The notes: generated from the letters alone by a model not told the origin. Shown: positions 34,698-44,366, counted from the first letter of the stretch. The stretch is DNA of 64,000 nt from Chloracidobacterium thermophilum B (GCF_000226295.1 NC_016024.1:1533501-1597500), one strand, 5' to 3'. A program made the numbers and translations.

Positions 34698-36869
34698 ATG
34701 ACCACGATCTCTGCCACGGAACAAACTCTGGAGACCCGGACAACGGCTGCGGCTTCCCGCCGCTGGCTCTACGGCGCACCAACCGACCTCATCATCGGCT
34801 GCGGACTGTGGTCGCTGCCGCTGCTGCTGATCACCTACTGGGTCGAGCCATACTTTGCCGGCGGCTTCGCCACGGCTTTTTATGCCTTGGCGCTGGTGTG
34901 TAACTACCCACACTATGCGGCGACGTGGTATCGCGCCTGCGCCCAACCGGCTGACCGGCAGCGTTATTGGCAGGTGCTGGTGTGGTCCGGGCTGCTGACC
35001 CTGGCCGGTTTGCTCCTCGTGCATGCGCATCCACCGCTGCTGGCCTGGGTGTTCACGCTCTATGTGTTCTGGAGTCCGTGGCACTACACGGGGCAGAACT
35101 ATGGGATTGCCCTGATGTTTGCCCGCCGCCGTGGACTGACAGCGCTGGACCGGCCCACCACACGCTGGCTGTGGGCGGCCTTTGTCCTGCCCTACGTCAT
35201 GTTGCTGCTGGCTTTCAACAGCGGCCCTTCGGCCGATCCGTTGCTGTTGTCAGCCGGGCTGCCGCCAGCGGCGGTCAAGATGGCAATTGTTGTGTTAGGC
35301 GCCTCCTTTCTCGCCATAACTTTCGTTATCGGACGAAGGTTGCTCCGCCAGCACCCGTGGTCAGTGACAGGCCCCACATTTGCCATGCTGGCCACCCAAG
35401 CGATGTGGTTTACCCCGGCTGCCATCAATACGCTCTCAGGAGAGCCTCTCTTCCAAGCACGCTACAGCTCCGGCATGCTGGCGCTGCTGCATTCGGCTCA
35501 GTACCTCTGGATTACCTCCTATTATGCGCGCCGGGAACAGGGCCCGCAGTGGCAGCCCTGGCGTTATGCCGCCGTCCTCTTTGCCGTCGGCATTGCCCTG
35601 TTCATTCCTGGCCCTTGGGCGGCCAGCCTGTGGTTTGGTCTGGACTTCACCACCAGCTTCCTGGCCTTCACGGCCCTTATCAACATCCACCATTTCATTC
35701 TGGACGGCGCGGTGTGGAAACCCCGCGAACCACGGATTGCCGCCGTTCTCGTGCAGGACCAGACACAGCACCCAAGTGCCGATGTGGCCGGAAGCGGACG
35801 TTTCAGTCCGGGGTGGCGACGTTTCGCCCTGACCGGCGCAGTGGTTGGGCTGGTACTTCTGGCCGGCCTGGATGTGGTCAAATTCGTCCTGGGGGGGCGC
35901 GTCACCGATGCGGCGGCTCTCAATCAGGCGCTGAAGCTCAATCCAAACGATGCCCTCGTAGCAGCGCGGCTGGCCCGGCTGGCGCTGGCTGAAGGCGACC
36001 GTCTGCGCGCCCGTGAAGCTCTGGAACGCGCCATCGCCATCAATCCCTACGATGCTGACAGTCAGGCCATGCTCGGACAGATGCTCATCGAACAGGGCGA
36101 ATACGATGCAGCATACCGGCACTATCAGGCGTTCCACGAACATCTGCCCAACGATGTCCGGGCGCTGGTCAACCTGGGGACACTGGCGGCGCGGCGTGGA
36201 CAGGACGAAACCGGAATTGCCGCCTGGGAACGGGCCGTGCAGCTTGACCCGGAGGGACAGACCATGGCCTGGGCCAACCTTGGCGACGCCTACATGCGCG
36301 CCAACCGCGTACCGGATGCCATCCGGGCCTACGAACAGGCGCTGCGTGCGCCAGCGGCCGATGACCGCCAGCGGCTTGAATGGACGCTCAAACTCGGCGA
36401 CAGCCAGGCGGCGGCCGGTCGCACCGCCGACGCAGAACGTCTCTACACCCAGGTACGGGAAACAGCCCCTGCCAAAGGCTTCCCCGGACTGGCAAGCACG
36501 GCCGCAACCCGGCGGGCCGGCCTGTATGCCGGCCGTAACCAGTTGGATATGGCCGCGGCCGAACATCACGCGGCACTTCAGTTGGCCGCTGAGAGCCAGG
36601 AAGACCTGGCACAGGGAGCGGCCTGGTTTGAGTACGCGCTGTTCATGGCCCGCCAGAGCGCGCCCACGGAACTCGTCTTTGCCGCCTGCTTACAGGCCGA
36701 AACGCACTTTCGCGCGGCTGGCGCCAGCCCGGTTGTACAGGCTACCGTCCAGGCGCGTCTTCGGGATGCAGAAGCGGCCGCCGGGTCAAAGGCGGCCGGT
36801 GTGCGGGAACGCCTTGCCGAAGTGCTGTCCCAGGCACGCGCCTGGCAGCCGCAGGCAGCAGCCCGCTGA
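34698..36869 (+). CDS. Polytopic membrane protein with His motifs and C-terminal TPR repeats
   Basis: A 723-residue protein of unknown function. Residues ~25-395 hold about ten hydrophobic segments and four conserved-looking histidine motifs facing each other across them: NYPHYAATWYRA, SPWHYTGQNYG, LLHSAQYLWITSYY and INIHHFILDGAVWK. This pattern suggests a membrane metal-binding site or enzyme. Residues ~400-715 contain at least five TPR-like repeats (DALVAARLARLALAEGDRLRAREALERAIAINPYD and following), placing a protein-interaction domain on one side of the membrane. It is divergent from egtB across a 237-bp gap in which nothing else is recognised. Confidence 0.75.
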   Translation: MTTISATEQTLETRTTAAASRRWLYGAPTDLIIGCGLWSLPLLLITYWVEPYFAGGFATAFYALALVCNYPHYAATWYRACAQPADRQRYWQVLVWSGLLTLAGLLLVHAHPPLLAWVFTLYVFWSPWHYTGQNYGIALMFARRRGLTALDRPTTRWLWAAFVLPYVMLLLAFNSGPSADPLLLSAGLPPAAVKMAIVVLGASFLAITFVIGRRLLRQHPWSVTGPTFAMLATQAMWFTPAAINTLSGEPLFQARYSSGMLALLHSAQYLWITSYYARREQGPQWQPWRYAAVLFAVGIALFIPGPWAASLWFGLDFTTSFLAFTALINIHHFILDGAVWKPREPRIAAVLVQDQTQHPSADVAGSGRFSPGWRRFALTGAVVGLVLLAGLDVVKFVLGGRVTDAAALNQALKLNPNDALVAARLARLALAEGDRLRAREALERAIAINPYDADSQAMLGQMLIEQGEYDAAYRHYQAFHEHLPNDVRALVNLGTLAARRGQDETGIAAWERAVQLDPEGQTMAWANLGDAYMRANRVPDAIRAYEQALRAPAADDRQRLEWTLKLGDSQAAAGRTADAERLYTQVRETAPAKGFPGLASTAATRRAGLYAGRNQLDMAAAEHHAALQLAAESQEDLAQGAAWFEYALFMARQSAPTELVFAACLQAETHFRAAGASPVVQATVQARLRDAEAAAGSKAAGVRERLAEVLSQARAWQPQAAAR

Positions 36870-36894
36870 TGCTTTCCCGGTTGGCCGCAGCCAG

Positions 36895-37635
36895 TCAGTC
36901 CGCATCAGTTTCATCTGTCCATGGGTCGCCGGTTTTTCCGCATCGGGCGGCTTCATCCTCTTCGGCGCGGGCTTTGGAAAGTGCCGAGGCCACAATGCCG
37001 GAGGGCAGGGCGACGATCCCCAGACCGATGACCAGAATGACAAAGGTAAAAAACCGCCCGCCGGCCGTAATGGGATAGCTGTCGCCATAGCCCACTGTGG
37101 TCAGGGTGGCCACCGCCCACCACAAACCGTCGAACATCGAGGCAAAAACTTCGGGCTGCGCCTCATGCTCGAAGTAGTAAATCCCCACCGCCGCCAGGTA
37201 AATCAGAATCAAGGCCGTGGCCGCAAACAAAATCAGTTCTTCGCGGGAAATGATCAGTGCCCGGTGGAAGCGTCGCCACGCTTGGCTGTAGCGCGTGAGC
37301 TTGAGAATCCGCAGCAGCCGCAGGAAACGCAGCGCGCGCAGGGCGCGCAAATCCACGACCAACCCCAGGTAGAAGGGCAGAATCGCGACCAAATCCACAA
37401 TACCGTAAAAACTCAGCAGGTACTTGACCGCCGGGCGCGACCCGACGGCGCGGACGACATATTCCACCGTAAACACCGCCACCGAGAACACCTCAAACCA
37501 CTCCAGCAGGCGGCGCTGGGTCGGACTCAGACTGGGGAGGGTTTCAAGGGCAAAATCCACCAGCGACAACAGGATGACCGCCTGGATGAATAACTCCCAG
37601 CGTCCCAAGTGCGGTTCTTCACTCTGTTTGGCCAT
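36895..37635 (-). CDS. Voltage-gated-type potassium channel / ion transporter
   Basis: A 246-residue six-helix channel subunit. An S4-like positively charged helix (LRALRALRFLRLLRILKLTRYSQ) lies near residues 96-118. The pore loop carries the K+ selectivity filter TTVGYGDSYP near residue 188, followed by an S6 helix (VILVIGLGIVALPSGIVASAL). A short cytoplasmic C-terminus follows without an RCK domain. It would tetramerise in the inner membrane. It is preceded by pgpA on the same strand, 22 bp away. Confidence 0.92.
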   Translation of the reverse strand: MAKQSEEPHLGRWELFIQAVILLSLVDFALETLPSLSPTQRRLLEWFEVFSVAVFTVEYVVRAVGSRPAVKYLLSFYGIVDLVAILPFYLGLVVDLRALRALRFLRLLRILKLTRYSQAWRRFHRALIISREELILFAATALILIYLAAVGIYYFEHEAQPEVFASMFDGLWWAVATLTTVGYGDSYPITAGGRFFTFVILVIGLGIVALPSGIVASALSKARAEEDEAARCGKTGDPWTDETDAD

Positions 37636-37657
37636 GGTTTTTTCAGAAAGCAGCCAC

Positions 37658-38242
37658 TCAACCGGCAGCGCCGAGCCAGAGTGCCATTCCTTTGGCGCAC
37701 AGCAGCAGCACCAGCCCGGCCTGAATGCCGGCTACGATGTCGTCGGCCATAATGCCCAACCCGCCCCGCAGGGCTTCAAACCGGCTGGCCGGATAGGGTT
37801 TGATGACATCGAACAGACGAAAAAGCAGAAATCCACCTAGCGTCCACAGCTCAAAAGCCCACACCCGGCCGGCCAGTTGCGGGACAAGCGGCAGAAAAAG
37901 ATAGGTGATGATCTGTCCGGCAAACTCATCCACCACGACTTCATTTGGGTCCTTGGCCCCGAAAAAATGCTCGGCGCGTTCGGCCGCCCACACCCCGGAA
38001 TAACTGACGACCACGGCAACCAGCAGGAGCCACACCAGAGTGTCCAGGGCGAAGGGCTGAAACCATCCCAGCCTGCCGCCGGCATAGTAGAGCGCTGCCA
38101 TTACAGCCGAGCCGGCCGTTCCGGGCGCCATCGGTGAAAACCCGGAAAACAACCCCGTGGCCCACACCAGGGCCACATAGTCGCCGGGCGTTTGAGGCGG
38201 GATACGCGGACGATCCTGGACAACAGCCTTGGTCAACGGCAC
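37658..38242 (-). CDS. pgpA: Phosphatidylglycerophosphatase A
   Basis: A 194-residue membrane enzyme that dephosphorylates phosphatidylglycerophosphate to phosphatidylglycerol. Motifs are GLFSGFSPMAPGTAGS near residue 32, the metal-binding EVVVDEFAGQ near residue 95, RLFDVIKPYPASRFE and GGLGIMADDIVAG near residue 165. Four transmembrane segments are visible. The start at 38242 lies 3 bp after the stop of the DUF7003-like gene, so it belongs to the flotillin-DUF7003-pgpA run. Confidence 0.93.
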   Translation of the reverse strand: MPLTKAVVQDRPRIPPQTPGDYVALVWATGLFSGFSPMAPGTAGSAVMAALYYAGGRLGWFQPFALDTLVWLLLVAVVVSYSGVWAAERAEHFFGAKDPNEVVVDEFAGQIITYLFLPLVPQLAGRVWAFELWTLGGFLLFRLFDVIKPYPASRFEALRGGLGIMADDIVAGIQAGLVLLLCAKGMALWLGAAG

Positions 38243-38245
38243 AGG

Positions 38246-38935
38246 TCACACTCCGGCCGGCCAACATGACCAGTGGGTATTGGGCGGCTGCATTGGACGA
38301 TAGCGGGTGACATCCCCGGTGGCCAGCACCTCAGCAAGCTGACAAAACGTTTCGGAGGCACTGGGCAGGACTTCACTGCCCAGATCGGGATGGTGCCAGG
38401 CATCGAGTGTCAGCACTTGCGGTAGTTCGGCTGGCACCCGCGCTCGCCGTTCGGCTTCAGTGGAGAGCAGGTCAGCGCGGTGCTCAGCAACCAGCCAGCG
38501 CAACAGCTCGTAATCCCGCCACTGCCGGCCGTAGGCAAGCGGACGGCCCTCCAGATCATAGAGCGGCGACTGATCCGGCAACGGCACTGACCGTCCCCGG
38601 ATGCGTACAGTGCGCGCCGTCCGGCGGACATACTGCCGGTCATCGAAGGTCGGCCCTTCGTCACCATCGGCCGTGGGAAACAGGTAGTCCTCTGCCAGAA
38701 CGCCCGGCGGCCGGTGCAGGCCGTTGCCATAGACGTGCAGGCAGTTGTCAATGGCTTTGTGCCCGGCGCCGAACTCGTGACAGCCCAGGGTTTCAATGAG
38801 CAATGCCCAGCGGGCTTCGTCCCGGTAGGCATGCAGCCGGACGGCCGCCAGCCAGAAGCCCGGCGCATCCAGCATTGGAAAGGCCAGGCGTTCGGCGCAG
38901 GCATCGAGTTGGTCGAGAATGGCTTGTGTCGTCAC
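38246..38935 (-). CDS. DUF7003-like conserved hypothetical protein
   Basis: A 229-residue soluble protein similar to the uncharacterised DUF7003 family, to judge from segments such as LDACAERLAFPMLD, RLHAYRDEARWALLIETLG, AIDNCLHVYGN and FPTADGDEGPTFD. No catalytic motif is recognised. The GTG start at 38935 overlaps the flotillin stop (38932-38934), indicating translational coupling with the upstream flotillin gene. The family name is from memory and should be treated as tentative. Confidence 0.7.
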   Translation of the reverse strand: MTTQAILDQLDACAERLAFPMLDAPGFWLAAVRLHAYRDEARWALLIETLGCHEFGAGHKAIDNCLHVYGNGLHRPPGVLAEDYLFPTADGDEGPTFDDRQYVRRTARTVRIRGRSVPLPDQSPLYDLEGRPLAYGRQWRDYELLRWLVAEHRADLLSTEAERRARVPAELPQVLTLDAWHHPDLGSEVLPSASETFCQLAEVLATGDVTRYRPMQPPNTHWSCWPAGV

Positions 38936-40539
38936 CCTTCTTTCGTCGCCGGTGGCTTCGCGGCCGGTGTCACTGCCGGACGTGGCAGGGCTTTTTCAGT
39001 CGTGCCGTTTGTCGCTGACTCCACCAGCGAGCCAAGGTAGGCCGGCAACTCCATACCAGCCTGCCGGGCAATTTCCTGGAGTGGCGGCAGCGCCGAAACA
39101 AAGTTGCGGATGAACTGGGAAGTGGCGCTGCCATCGCCGTTGCCGCCATCCCAGACGGTGATCTTGTCAATCTTGAGATTGGAAATGGCCTCGACCTGCT
39201 TGTCCACAATGGTTTCGAGTTTTTCAAGCAGCAGCAGCTTGGCGGCCGTGTTGGGATCGTTGCCGCAGGCGCGGATGATGTTGTGGTAGCCCTCGGCCTT
39301 GGCAAGCAGGAGCTGCTTCAGACCGTCGGCATCCGCCTTGTACTTGAGCAGAATGGCGTCGGCTTCGCCTTGTGCAACGCGCCGGATGCGTTCGGCTTCG
39401 GCGTCGGCATCCACCTGCCGCTTGAGTTTTTCGATTTCCTGGCGGACGAGTTCTTCTTTTTCCAGCAAGGCGGTCTCGCGCTGGCGCTGCGCAATGAGGA
39501 TTTCCCGCTCGGCATTGGCTTTGGCAACTTCCGCCCGCTGCCGTGCCACGGCTTCGCGCTCGGCCAAAGTGGCATTGGACTCAATCACCGCTGCCCGTGA
39601 AGCGTTCTCCTTCGCGGCCGTTTCGGCTTCCAACTCGGCAACCGAGATGCGTTGCTGTGCCTCGGCGCGTTTGAGACCGACTTCGGCTTCGGCCCGCTCG
39701 GCCGCAATCTCAATGGTTTTCTTGCGGTTGGCCTGGGCTTCGGAAATGGCGGCTTCGGCCTCCAGTTGGGAAGTGGCGATGCGCATTTCCCGCTCAGCTT
39801 CTTTTTTCCCCTTTTCGGTTTCGGTGGCTTCAAGTGCTACCTGCACCGTACGTTCACGGACGGCCTTGGCCTCACCTACAGCCCCAAAGCGTTCCTGCTC
39901 GGCGACTTCGACGCGCGCCTTGTTAATGGCTTCGGCAGCCGATTTCTTGCCAATCGCCTCGATGTAACCGGATGCATCCGTAATGTCGCGGACGTTGACG
40001 TTGAGCAGCTCCAGCCCCAGCTTGTGCAGTTCGGCGGCGACGTTTTTGTTCACCTGCTGGAGAAACACTTCGCGGTCGCGGTTGATTTCCTCAATCGTCA
40101 GCGTCGCAATGACCAGCCGCAACTGCCCCAGGATGATTTCCTGCGCCTGTTCCTTGATTTGGCGCTCGTCCAGTCCCAGAAGCCGCTCGGCGGCGTTGTT
40201 CATAATCCGTGGGTCAGTCGAAATGGCCACGGTGAAGGTGCTCGGCACATTGACGCGGATATTCTGCTTCGAGAGCGCCCCCGTGAGGTTGATCTCGATC
40301 GGCATCGGCTGCAGGCTCAGGAACTGGTAGTCCTGAATAATCGGGATGACGAAGGCCCCGCCGCCGTGAATGCAGCGCGCGCTGCGCCCGCCGCCAACCT
40401 TACCGTAAATGACCAGGATGCGGTTCGAGGGACAGCGTTTGTACTGACTGACAATGATGAACAGAAGAATGAGCAGGGCGACAACCGACACGAGGATGAT
40501 GCCCAACAGGGCGCTGCTCATACCACCGATGCCCGGCAT
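38932..40539 (-). CDS. Flotillin-like SPFH-domain protein
   Basis: A 535-residue flotillin, a scaffold of functional membrane microdomains. The N-terminal hairpin/transmembrane segment (ALLGIILVSVVALLILLFIIV, residues ~9-30) precedes the SPFH/band-7 domain (residues ~35-215). A long Ala/Glu/Arg coiled coil with EA-rich repeats (~215-400) follows, then the conserved C-terminal flotillin region (ADGLKQLLLAKAEGYHNIIRACGND; NLKIDKITVWDGG). AAGGAGAGG lies 7 bases before the ATG. The NfeD-like gene lies 16 bp upstream on the same strand, the usual partner arrangement. Confidence 0.93.
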   Translation of the reverse strand: MPGIGGMSSALLGIILVSVVALLILLFIIVSQYKRCPSNRILVIYGKVGGGRSARCIHGGGAFVIPIIQDYQFLSLQPMPIEINLTGALSKQNIRVNVPSTFTVAISTDPRIMNNAAERLLGLDERQIKEQAQEIILGQLRLVIATLTIEEINRDREVFLQQVNKNVAAELHKLGLELLNVNVRDITDASGYIEAIGKKSAAEAINKARVEVAEQERFGAVGEAKAVRERTVQVALEATETEKGKKEAEREMRIATSQLEAEAAISEAQANRKKTIEIAAERAEAEVGLKRAEAQQRISVAELEAETAAKENASRAAVIESNATLAEREAVARQRAEVAKANAEREILIAQRQRETALLEKEELVRQEIEKLKRQVDADAEAERIRRVAQGEADAILLKYKADADGLKQLLLAKAEGYHNIIRACGNDPNTAAKLLLLEKLETIVDKQVEAISNLKIDKITVWDGGNGDGSATSQFIRNFVSALPPLQEIARQAGMELPAYLGSLVESATNGTTEKALPRPAVTPAAKPPATKEG

Positions 40540-40555
40540 AGCGTTACCTCTCCTT

Positions 40556-41221
40556 TCAGGTGGATGAAGTGGTTACGGAGTTGGAAGCCCGGTTGGAAGC
40601 CACCGGCACATCTGAAGCGGATGGGTGAGCGCCAGTTTCCGGCAGGGGGTCAAGCGCCTGCTCCGGCAAAACCCGAAGCACCCCCTGACCGGTATCAATC
40701 ACAAAAACCCTTGTCCCGGTGGGAATCGCCGGGCCGTCGGTGATGGCTTCCAAGGTGGCCAGGCGTCCCTGGATTTCAATCTGAATCTGCCCGGTGCCAC
40801 TTCCTTGGGCGGGAATCGTGAGATAGACCGTCCCAAACCGGCCAATGGCGTTAGCCGGTTGCAGCGTTCCGTCGGATTCCAGATGGCGGACCCGGCGCAG
40901 CAGCCACACGGCTGAGGTGAACGTCATCACCCCAGCGCTGAGCGCGGTGACAAGCACCATCAGCGGCGACAGGCGGGTGAGTTGGAAGCAGATCACGCCA
41001 CTCCAGCCCATCACCATCAGTCCAACCAGGATCGCCTTGAGGCCGCCGCCAGCGCCGGAAGGGTCATCAGCACCAAAGATTGCCAAGTGGCCGTCCAGAT
41101 GGCCGTCGAGACCATCGAGAAGCGTCCCGACGGTCAGCTTGAGCACCAGCAGCGTTGTTGAAAACAGCGCCAGGCCCCAGCAGAACATTTCCAGGTTTGA
41201 GCCAGAGAAAAGGCCGGACAT
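40556..41221 (-). CDS. NfeD/YuaF-like membrane protein
   Basis: A 221-residue protein with an N-terminal membrane helix (MFCWGLALFSTTLLVLKL), two further membrane helices around residues 65-110, and a C-terminal OB-fold domain (IGRFGTVYLTIPAQGSGTGQIQIEIQGR; PAIPTGTRVFVID) of the NfeD/YuaF kind. Such proteins are encoded with flotillins and support their membrane clusters. The last ~30 residues are Ser/Ala/Thr-rich. The flotillin gene follows immediately. Confidence 0.82.
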   Translation of the reverse strand: MSGLFSGSNLEMFCWGLALFSTTLLVLKLTVGTLLDGLDGHLDGHLAIFGADDPSGAGGGLKAILVGLMVMGWSGVICFQLTRLSPLMVLVTALSAGVMTFTSAVWLLRRVRHLESDGTLQPANAIGRFGTVYLTIPAQGSGTGQIQIEIQGRLATLEAITDGPAIPTGTRVFVIDTGQGVLRVLPEQALDPLPETGAHPSASDVPVASNRASNSVTTSST

Positions 41222-41302
41222 GGCGATACTCCACTGTGAAAAGCCGGACTGGAAAAAACGTTAGGGACATAACAGTAGTAGTTCCACATCATCTCTGGCA
41301 AG

Positions 41303-41335
41303 CAACAAAACCGCTAGGGAGGAATTCCCTGGCGG
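41303..41335 (-). terminator. Intrinsic terminator after the SBBP gene
   Basis: On the minus strand, CCGCCAGGGA and TCCCTAGCGG form a 10-bp stem (one G-U) with a 5-base loop (41311-41335), followed by TTTTGTTG. It lies 40 bp past the SBBP stop codon and before the NfeD gene. Confidence 0.75.
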
Positions 41336-41374
41336 TCAGGCAAGTCAGAACTGGCTGTTACCGGAAACGCCACA

Positions 41375-44149
41375 CTAGGGCGTCAGCCGCACCGAACCCA
41401 GATAGGCGTCCTTGCGGTCACTTGTGTTGTTGGCCCGGGTGTTCTGAAACACGTCGTAGGGCGCTGGTGGTATGTCCGAGGTGGTGGGCAGGACATTGTT
41501 GGCATTGGTCGAGCCGGTGAAAAACAGCACACCAGCAACAGGCAAATAAGACGCAATACTGAGAACCCGCTGGATCGGCTGCGCGCCGGTGGCAAAGGTG
41601 CGCCCGCCAACATTGACGAGGTTCTGAAGGGTCGCCGGCAGGTTTGTACCGCCTTCATTGACAGCCGAAATCCGGGCCAGAAAACCACGGCTGACCGGTA
41701 TCGTCGAGCCAGATGCCGGGTAAAGCAAATCGTTGGCAAAGTTGGGCAAGCCGGAGCCGATACCCACCGGCGTAAAGGCCGCGGTCCCTTCGGAAATGCC
41801 ACCGACATAGACTATCGAGTTGCCCGGCCCGGGCTGCTCACTGGTGGCCAGCGCGTAGGCTTCGTCATCCCCGGTGGTTCCAAGGTAGCCGAAATACTGT
41901 ACGGTGCGTAAGCCAGACAAGGATTCATCCCACCTTATCTGGGTGACAAAGGCATCAATCCCGCCCTTGTTGGCTTTCGATAGCTGTCCAGACGAGGGAA
42001 CACCAAAGCCGGTGGTGGTCGAATCGGTCAGACCGGCAACGTGGACGACATACCGCCCACTGCCGCTGACAACCCGCCGCCGGGCACGAATCCCCATGCC
42101 CCAGTCGTCGTTGTCCCCCCCGAGGTACATGGAAAACTCCCGCGAGGGACCTGTATTGCCGTTGAACATGGCCACAAAGGCATCAAAACTGCCGTTGCGT
42201 GTTCCACCACTGACGGTGCTGGTTATGGGGTTGCTACCCGAATCAATGAAGCTTGTCTCCGGGTCTGACCCCGTGACGCCAGTGACACCAATGCGTGGGC
42301 CAGTAACAAAGTAGGAAATGCCTGTGACGGTATCGTAGCCATTACCACCAAAGTAGGTGATATAGCGCCGCTGGGCAGCCGACGTGTTTTGTGTTGGATC
42401 GAAGTGCGCTAGGAAACCATCGGCATCACCACCGCCATAGGTACTGTCAAATGGGGAGCCGGAAGCGCTTCCGGTCGGGAGGTTGCCGTCGGTTTCCCCG
42501 CCCAGAGCGAACCGAAGTGCGCCTGTGCCCATTCCCTGTTGGGCTGTGCAGGCCCAGGCGAGGTCATTGCCAGAACCGCCAAGGTAAGTGCTGTAAGCAA
42601 GCGGGGAAGTGGGGGTACTGGTGATGTTGTTGGCTGACAGATCGAGGCAGAAGGGCAGCAACATCGCAAAGGCATCCGTGAATCCCCCGCCGAAGGTGGA
42701 TTGAAATGTCGTCGCAGAGCCGCTCCCCAATCCTAACCTGCCAGTGGGGAAGTTCGTACTGGTGGTGTACCCGACGAGCACGGGGCCGGTTGCCGGACGC
42801 CAATACACTCCACCGACATCTTCCACAGCATTCTGGCTGGCATTGATGCTGACGCCGGTACACACATCATCGCCGCTTCCACCGTAAATGACGACGGCGG
42901 CCAAGCCGCGCTCAGCGCCACGATCGTCGTAGGTGAAGTCCGGCTCACCCCCGTTGGTAAAGGCATCCCAGGGGGCAAAACGTCTCGCCGGGCCGACATC
43001 GGGAATGTTGGTCGGCACGGTCCCATCAGCGCGGAACTCGAATCGCGCCACGAAGATGTCCACATCCGGGACGGTGATCGGATTATTGGCGTTAGGGCCG
43101 GAACCTACCGGCACCGGAAACGATGTACTGTGGGTCGTGCCGGCAATGAACACCGGAATGGTATCCTGCGATGAAAAGACGGTTCCTGCTGTGAGCGCAT
43201 TCCGGTTGTAGATGCGCCCGACGGCGACGCCGACGGCTTCCTCATCCTGATTGCCGCCGAAGTACGTCGAGTAAAACGGCAGCACCGGGTCAATGACCAG
43301 CGCCAGATTCCGGTCATAGGCCCCGACTTCAAACGCCACGTCGTTGCCGGTCAGGGCGAAACGCCCCGGCACGATCCGGCGCTCCCCGGCAACTTCCTGG
43401 TAAAGCGTCGGCTTCTGCATCACCACCGTCTGCTGTCCGACCAGACACTGGAGATTGCCTTCCGAATCCAGGGCCAGCCGGTCCGCGCCCTCGAAATGCA
43501 GACGAATGGCGCTGGGATCGGCGCCGGGCGCCACCCGGAAGTCGTAGGTCAGCCGTTCATCTTTCGGGTAATAGACAAGGCCTATGCCGGGATAGACCTG
43601 ATGATAGACCACCTCGCGGTAGAGCGGCACGCGGCTGCGCCACTGTGAGCGGTCGCCCTTGCAGTACGACAGTGCAATGGGACTGCGGGTTAGTCCTTCG
43701 GAAGCTGCCGGCGGCACGGGCCGGCCGGTTTCACGCTCAACCGGCTGCATCCGCAGCGCGCGGTACACCGGACGCGATGCCGGCAGGGTCTTCCAGCGTG
43801 GGTTTTCGGCCGCTTTGCCGGTCGGCCGCCATAGCGGCTCGCGCCCGGCTTCGACAAGCATGCAGGCTTCGGCGCGGTCGGTCAGAAAGACCGATCCGCC
43901 AAACATCTTGTAACGCACCGGGCCGGCGTGCTGGCCCAGATTTTCCTCAAACAGCAGGCGTCTACTCCGGGACGGGGCCGCCGCCGGAGCGGAAGGTGCC
44001 ACCGGCCCGGTTCGTTTCAGCACGGGCCGGGACGGACGGGGCGCATCGCGGTCGGCACGGGCGACCAACGGCACACAGGTGAAGGCGATAAGTGGAGCTG
44101 TTGCTACGGCCAGCCACCGACGCAGGGGGGAGAGGCGTAAATGTTTCAT
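41375..44149 (-). CDS. SBBP-repeat (beta-propeller) secreted protein
   Basis: A 924-residue exported protein. A signal peptide spans ~35 residues (MKHLRLSPLRRWLAVATAPLIAF). Residues ~65-290 resemble the domain that precedes SBBP repeats (ENLGQHAGPVRYKMFGGSVFLTD; RSRVPLYREVVYHQVYPGIGLVYY). The rest holds at least seven SBBP-like blades with the YSTYFGGNQDEEA / TYLGGSGNDLAWA pattern and Asp/Asn-rich turns that may bind calcium. It is probably a cell-surface or secreted adhesin-like protein. A GTG at 44158 is an alternative start. It is preceded by a 208-nt leader with several hairpins and followed by a terminator. Confidence 0.83.
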   Translation of the reverse strand: MKHLRLSPLRRWLAVATAPLIAFTCVPLVARADRDAPRPSRPVLKRTGPVAPSAPAAAPSRSRRLLFEENLGQHAGPVRYKMFGGSVFLTDRAEACMLVEAGREPLWRPTGKAAENPRWKTLPASRPVYRALRMQPVERETGRPVPPAASEGLTRSPIALSYCKGDRSQWRSRVPLYREVVYHQVYPGIGLVYYPKDERLTYDFRVAPGADPSAIRLHFEGADRLALDSEGNLQCLVGQQTVVMQKPTLYQEVAGERRIVPGRFALTGNDVAFEVGAYDRNLALVIDPVLPFYSTYFGGNQDEEAVGVAVGRIYNRNALTAGTVFSSQDTIPVFIAGTTHSTSFPVPVGSGPNANNPITVPDVDIFVARFEFRADGTVPTNIPDVGPARRFAPWDAFTNGGEPDFTYDDRGAERGLAAVVIYGGSGDDVCTGVSINASQNAVEDVGGVYWRPATGPVLVGYTTSTNFPTGRLGLGSGSATTFQSTFGGGFTDAFAMLLPFCLDLSANNITSTPTSPLAYSTYLGGSGNDLAWACTAQQGMGTGALRFALGGETDGNLPTGSASGSPFDSTYGGGDADGFLAHFDPTQNTSAAQRRYITYFGGNGYDTVTGISYFVTGPRIGVTGVTGSDPETSFIDSGSNPITSTVSGGTRNGSFDAFVAMFNGNTGPSREFSMYLGGDNDDWGMGIRARRRVVSGSGRYVVHVAGLTDSTTTGFGVPSSGQLSKANKGGIDAFVTQIRWDESLSGLRTVQYFGYLGTTGDDEAYALATSEQPGPGNSIVYVGGISEGTAAFTPVGIGSGLPNFANDLLYPASGSTIPVSRGFLARISAVNEGGTNLPATLQNLVNVGGRTFATGAQPIQRVLSIASYLPVAGVLFFTGSTNANNVLPTTSDIPPAPYDVFQNTRANNTSDRKDAYLGSVRLTP

Positions 44150-44158
44150 GGCTGTCAC

Positions 44159-44366
44159 CTGATATCCTTCTGAAATGGTGGAATGCCAGCGAACCGCCTT
44201 TCGGCGGTCATCGGGCGGGGCTGTGAAGAGATAGTGGTTTAGAAGCGGCTATGCCACAGTTCATGCTCCCCCCTGCACAGTGGCAAATTCCAGTCTTTCA
44301 GGTAAGAAGCCACGCCACCGGACGACAGCCGGATGGCTTTCCGGGCTGGCTGACGGGCGTGACCGG
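44159..44366 (-). ncRNA. Candidate structured leader of the SBBP gene
   Basis: Three hairpins are visible in the 208-nt region between ruvX and the SBBP gene: AAGCCA/TGGCTT with an inner CCGG/CCGG (44307-44339), TGCCAC/GTGGCA (44252-44285), and ACCGCC/GGCGGT (44193-44208, close to the ribosome binding site). The layout could be a cis-regulatory leader, but no known riboswitch signature was recognised. Confidence 0.25.
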
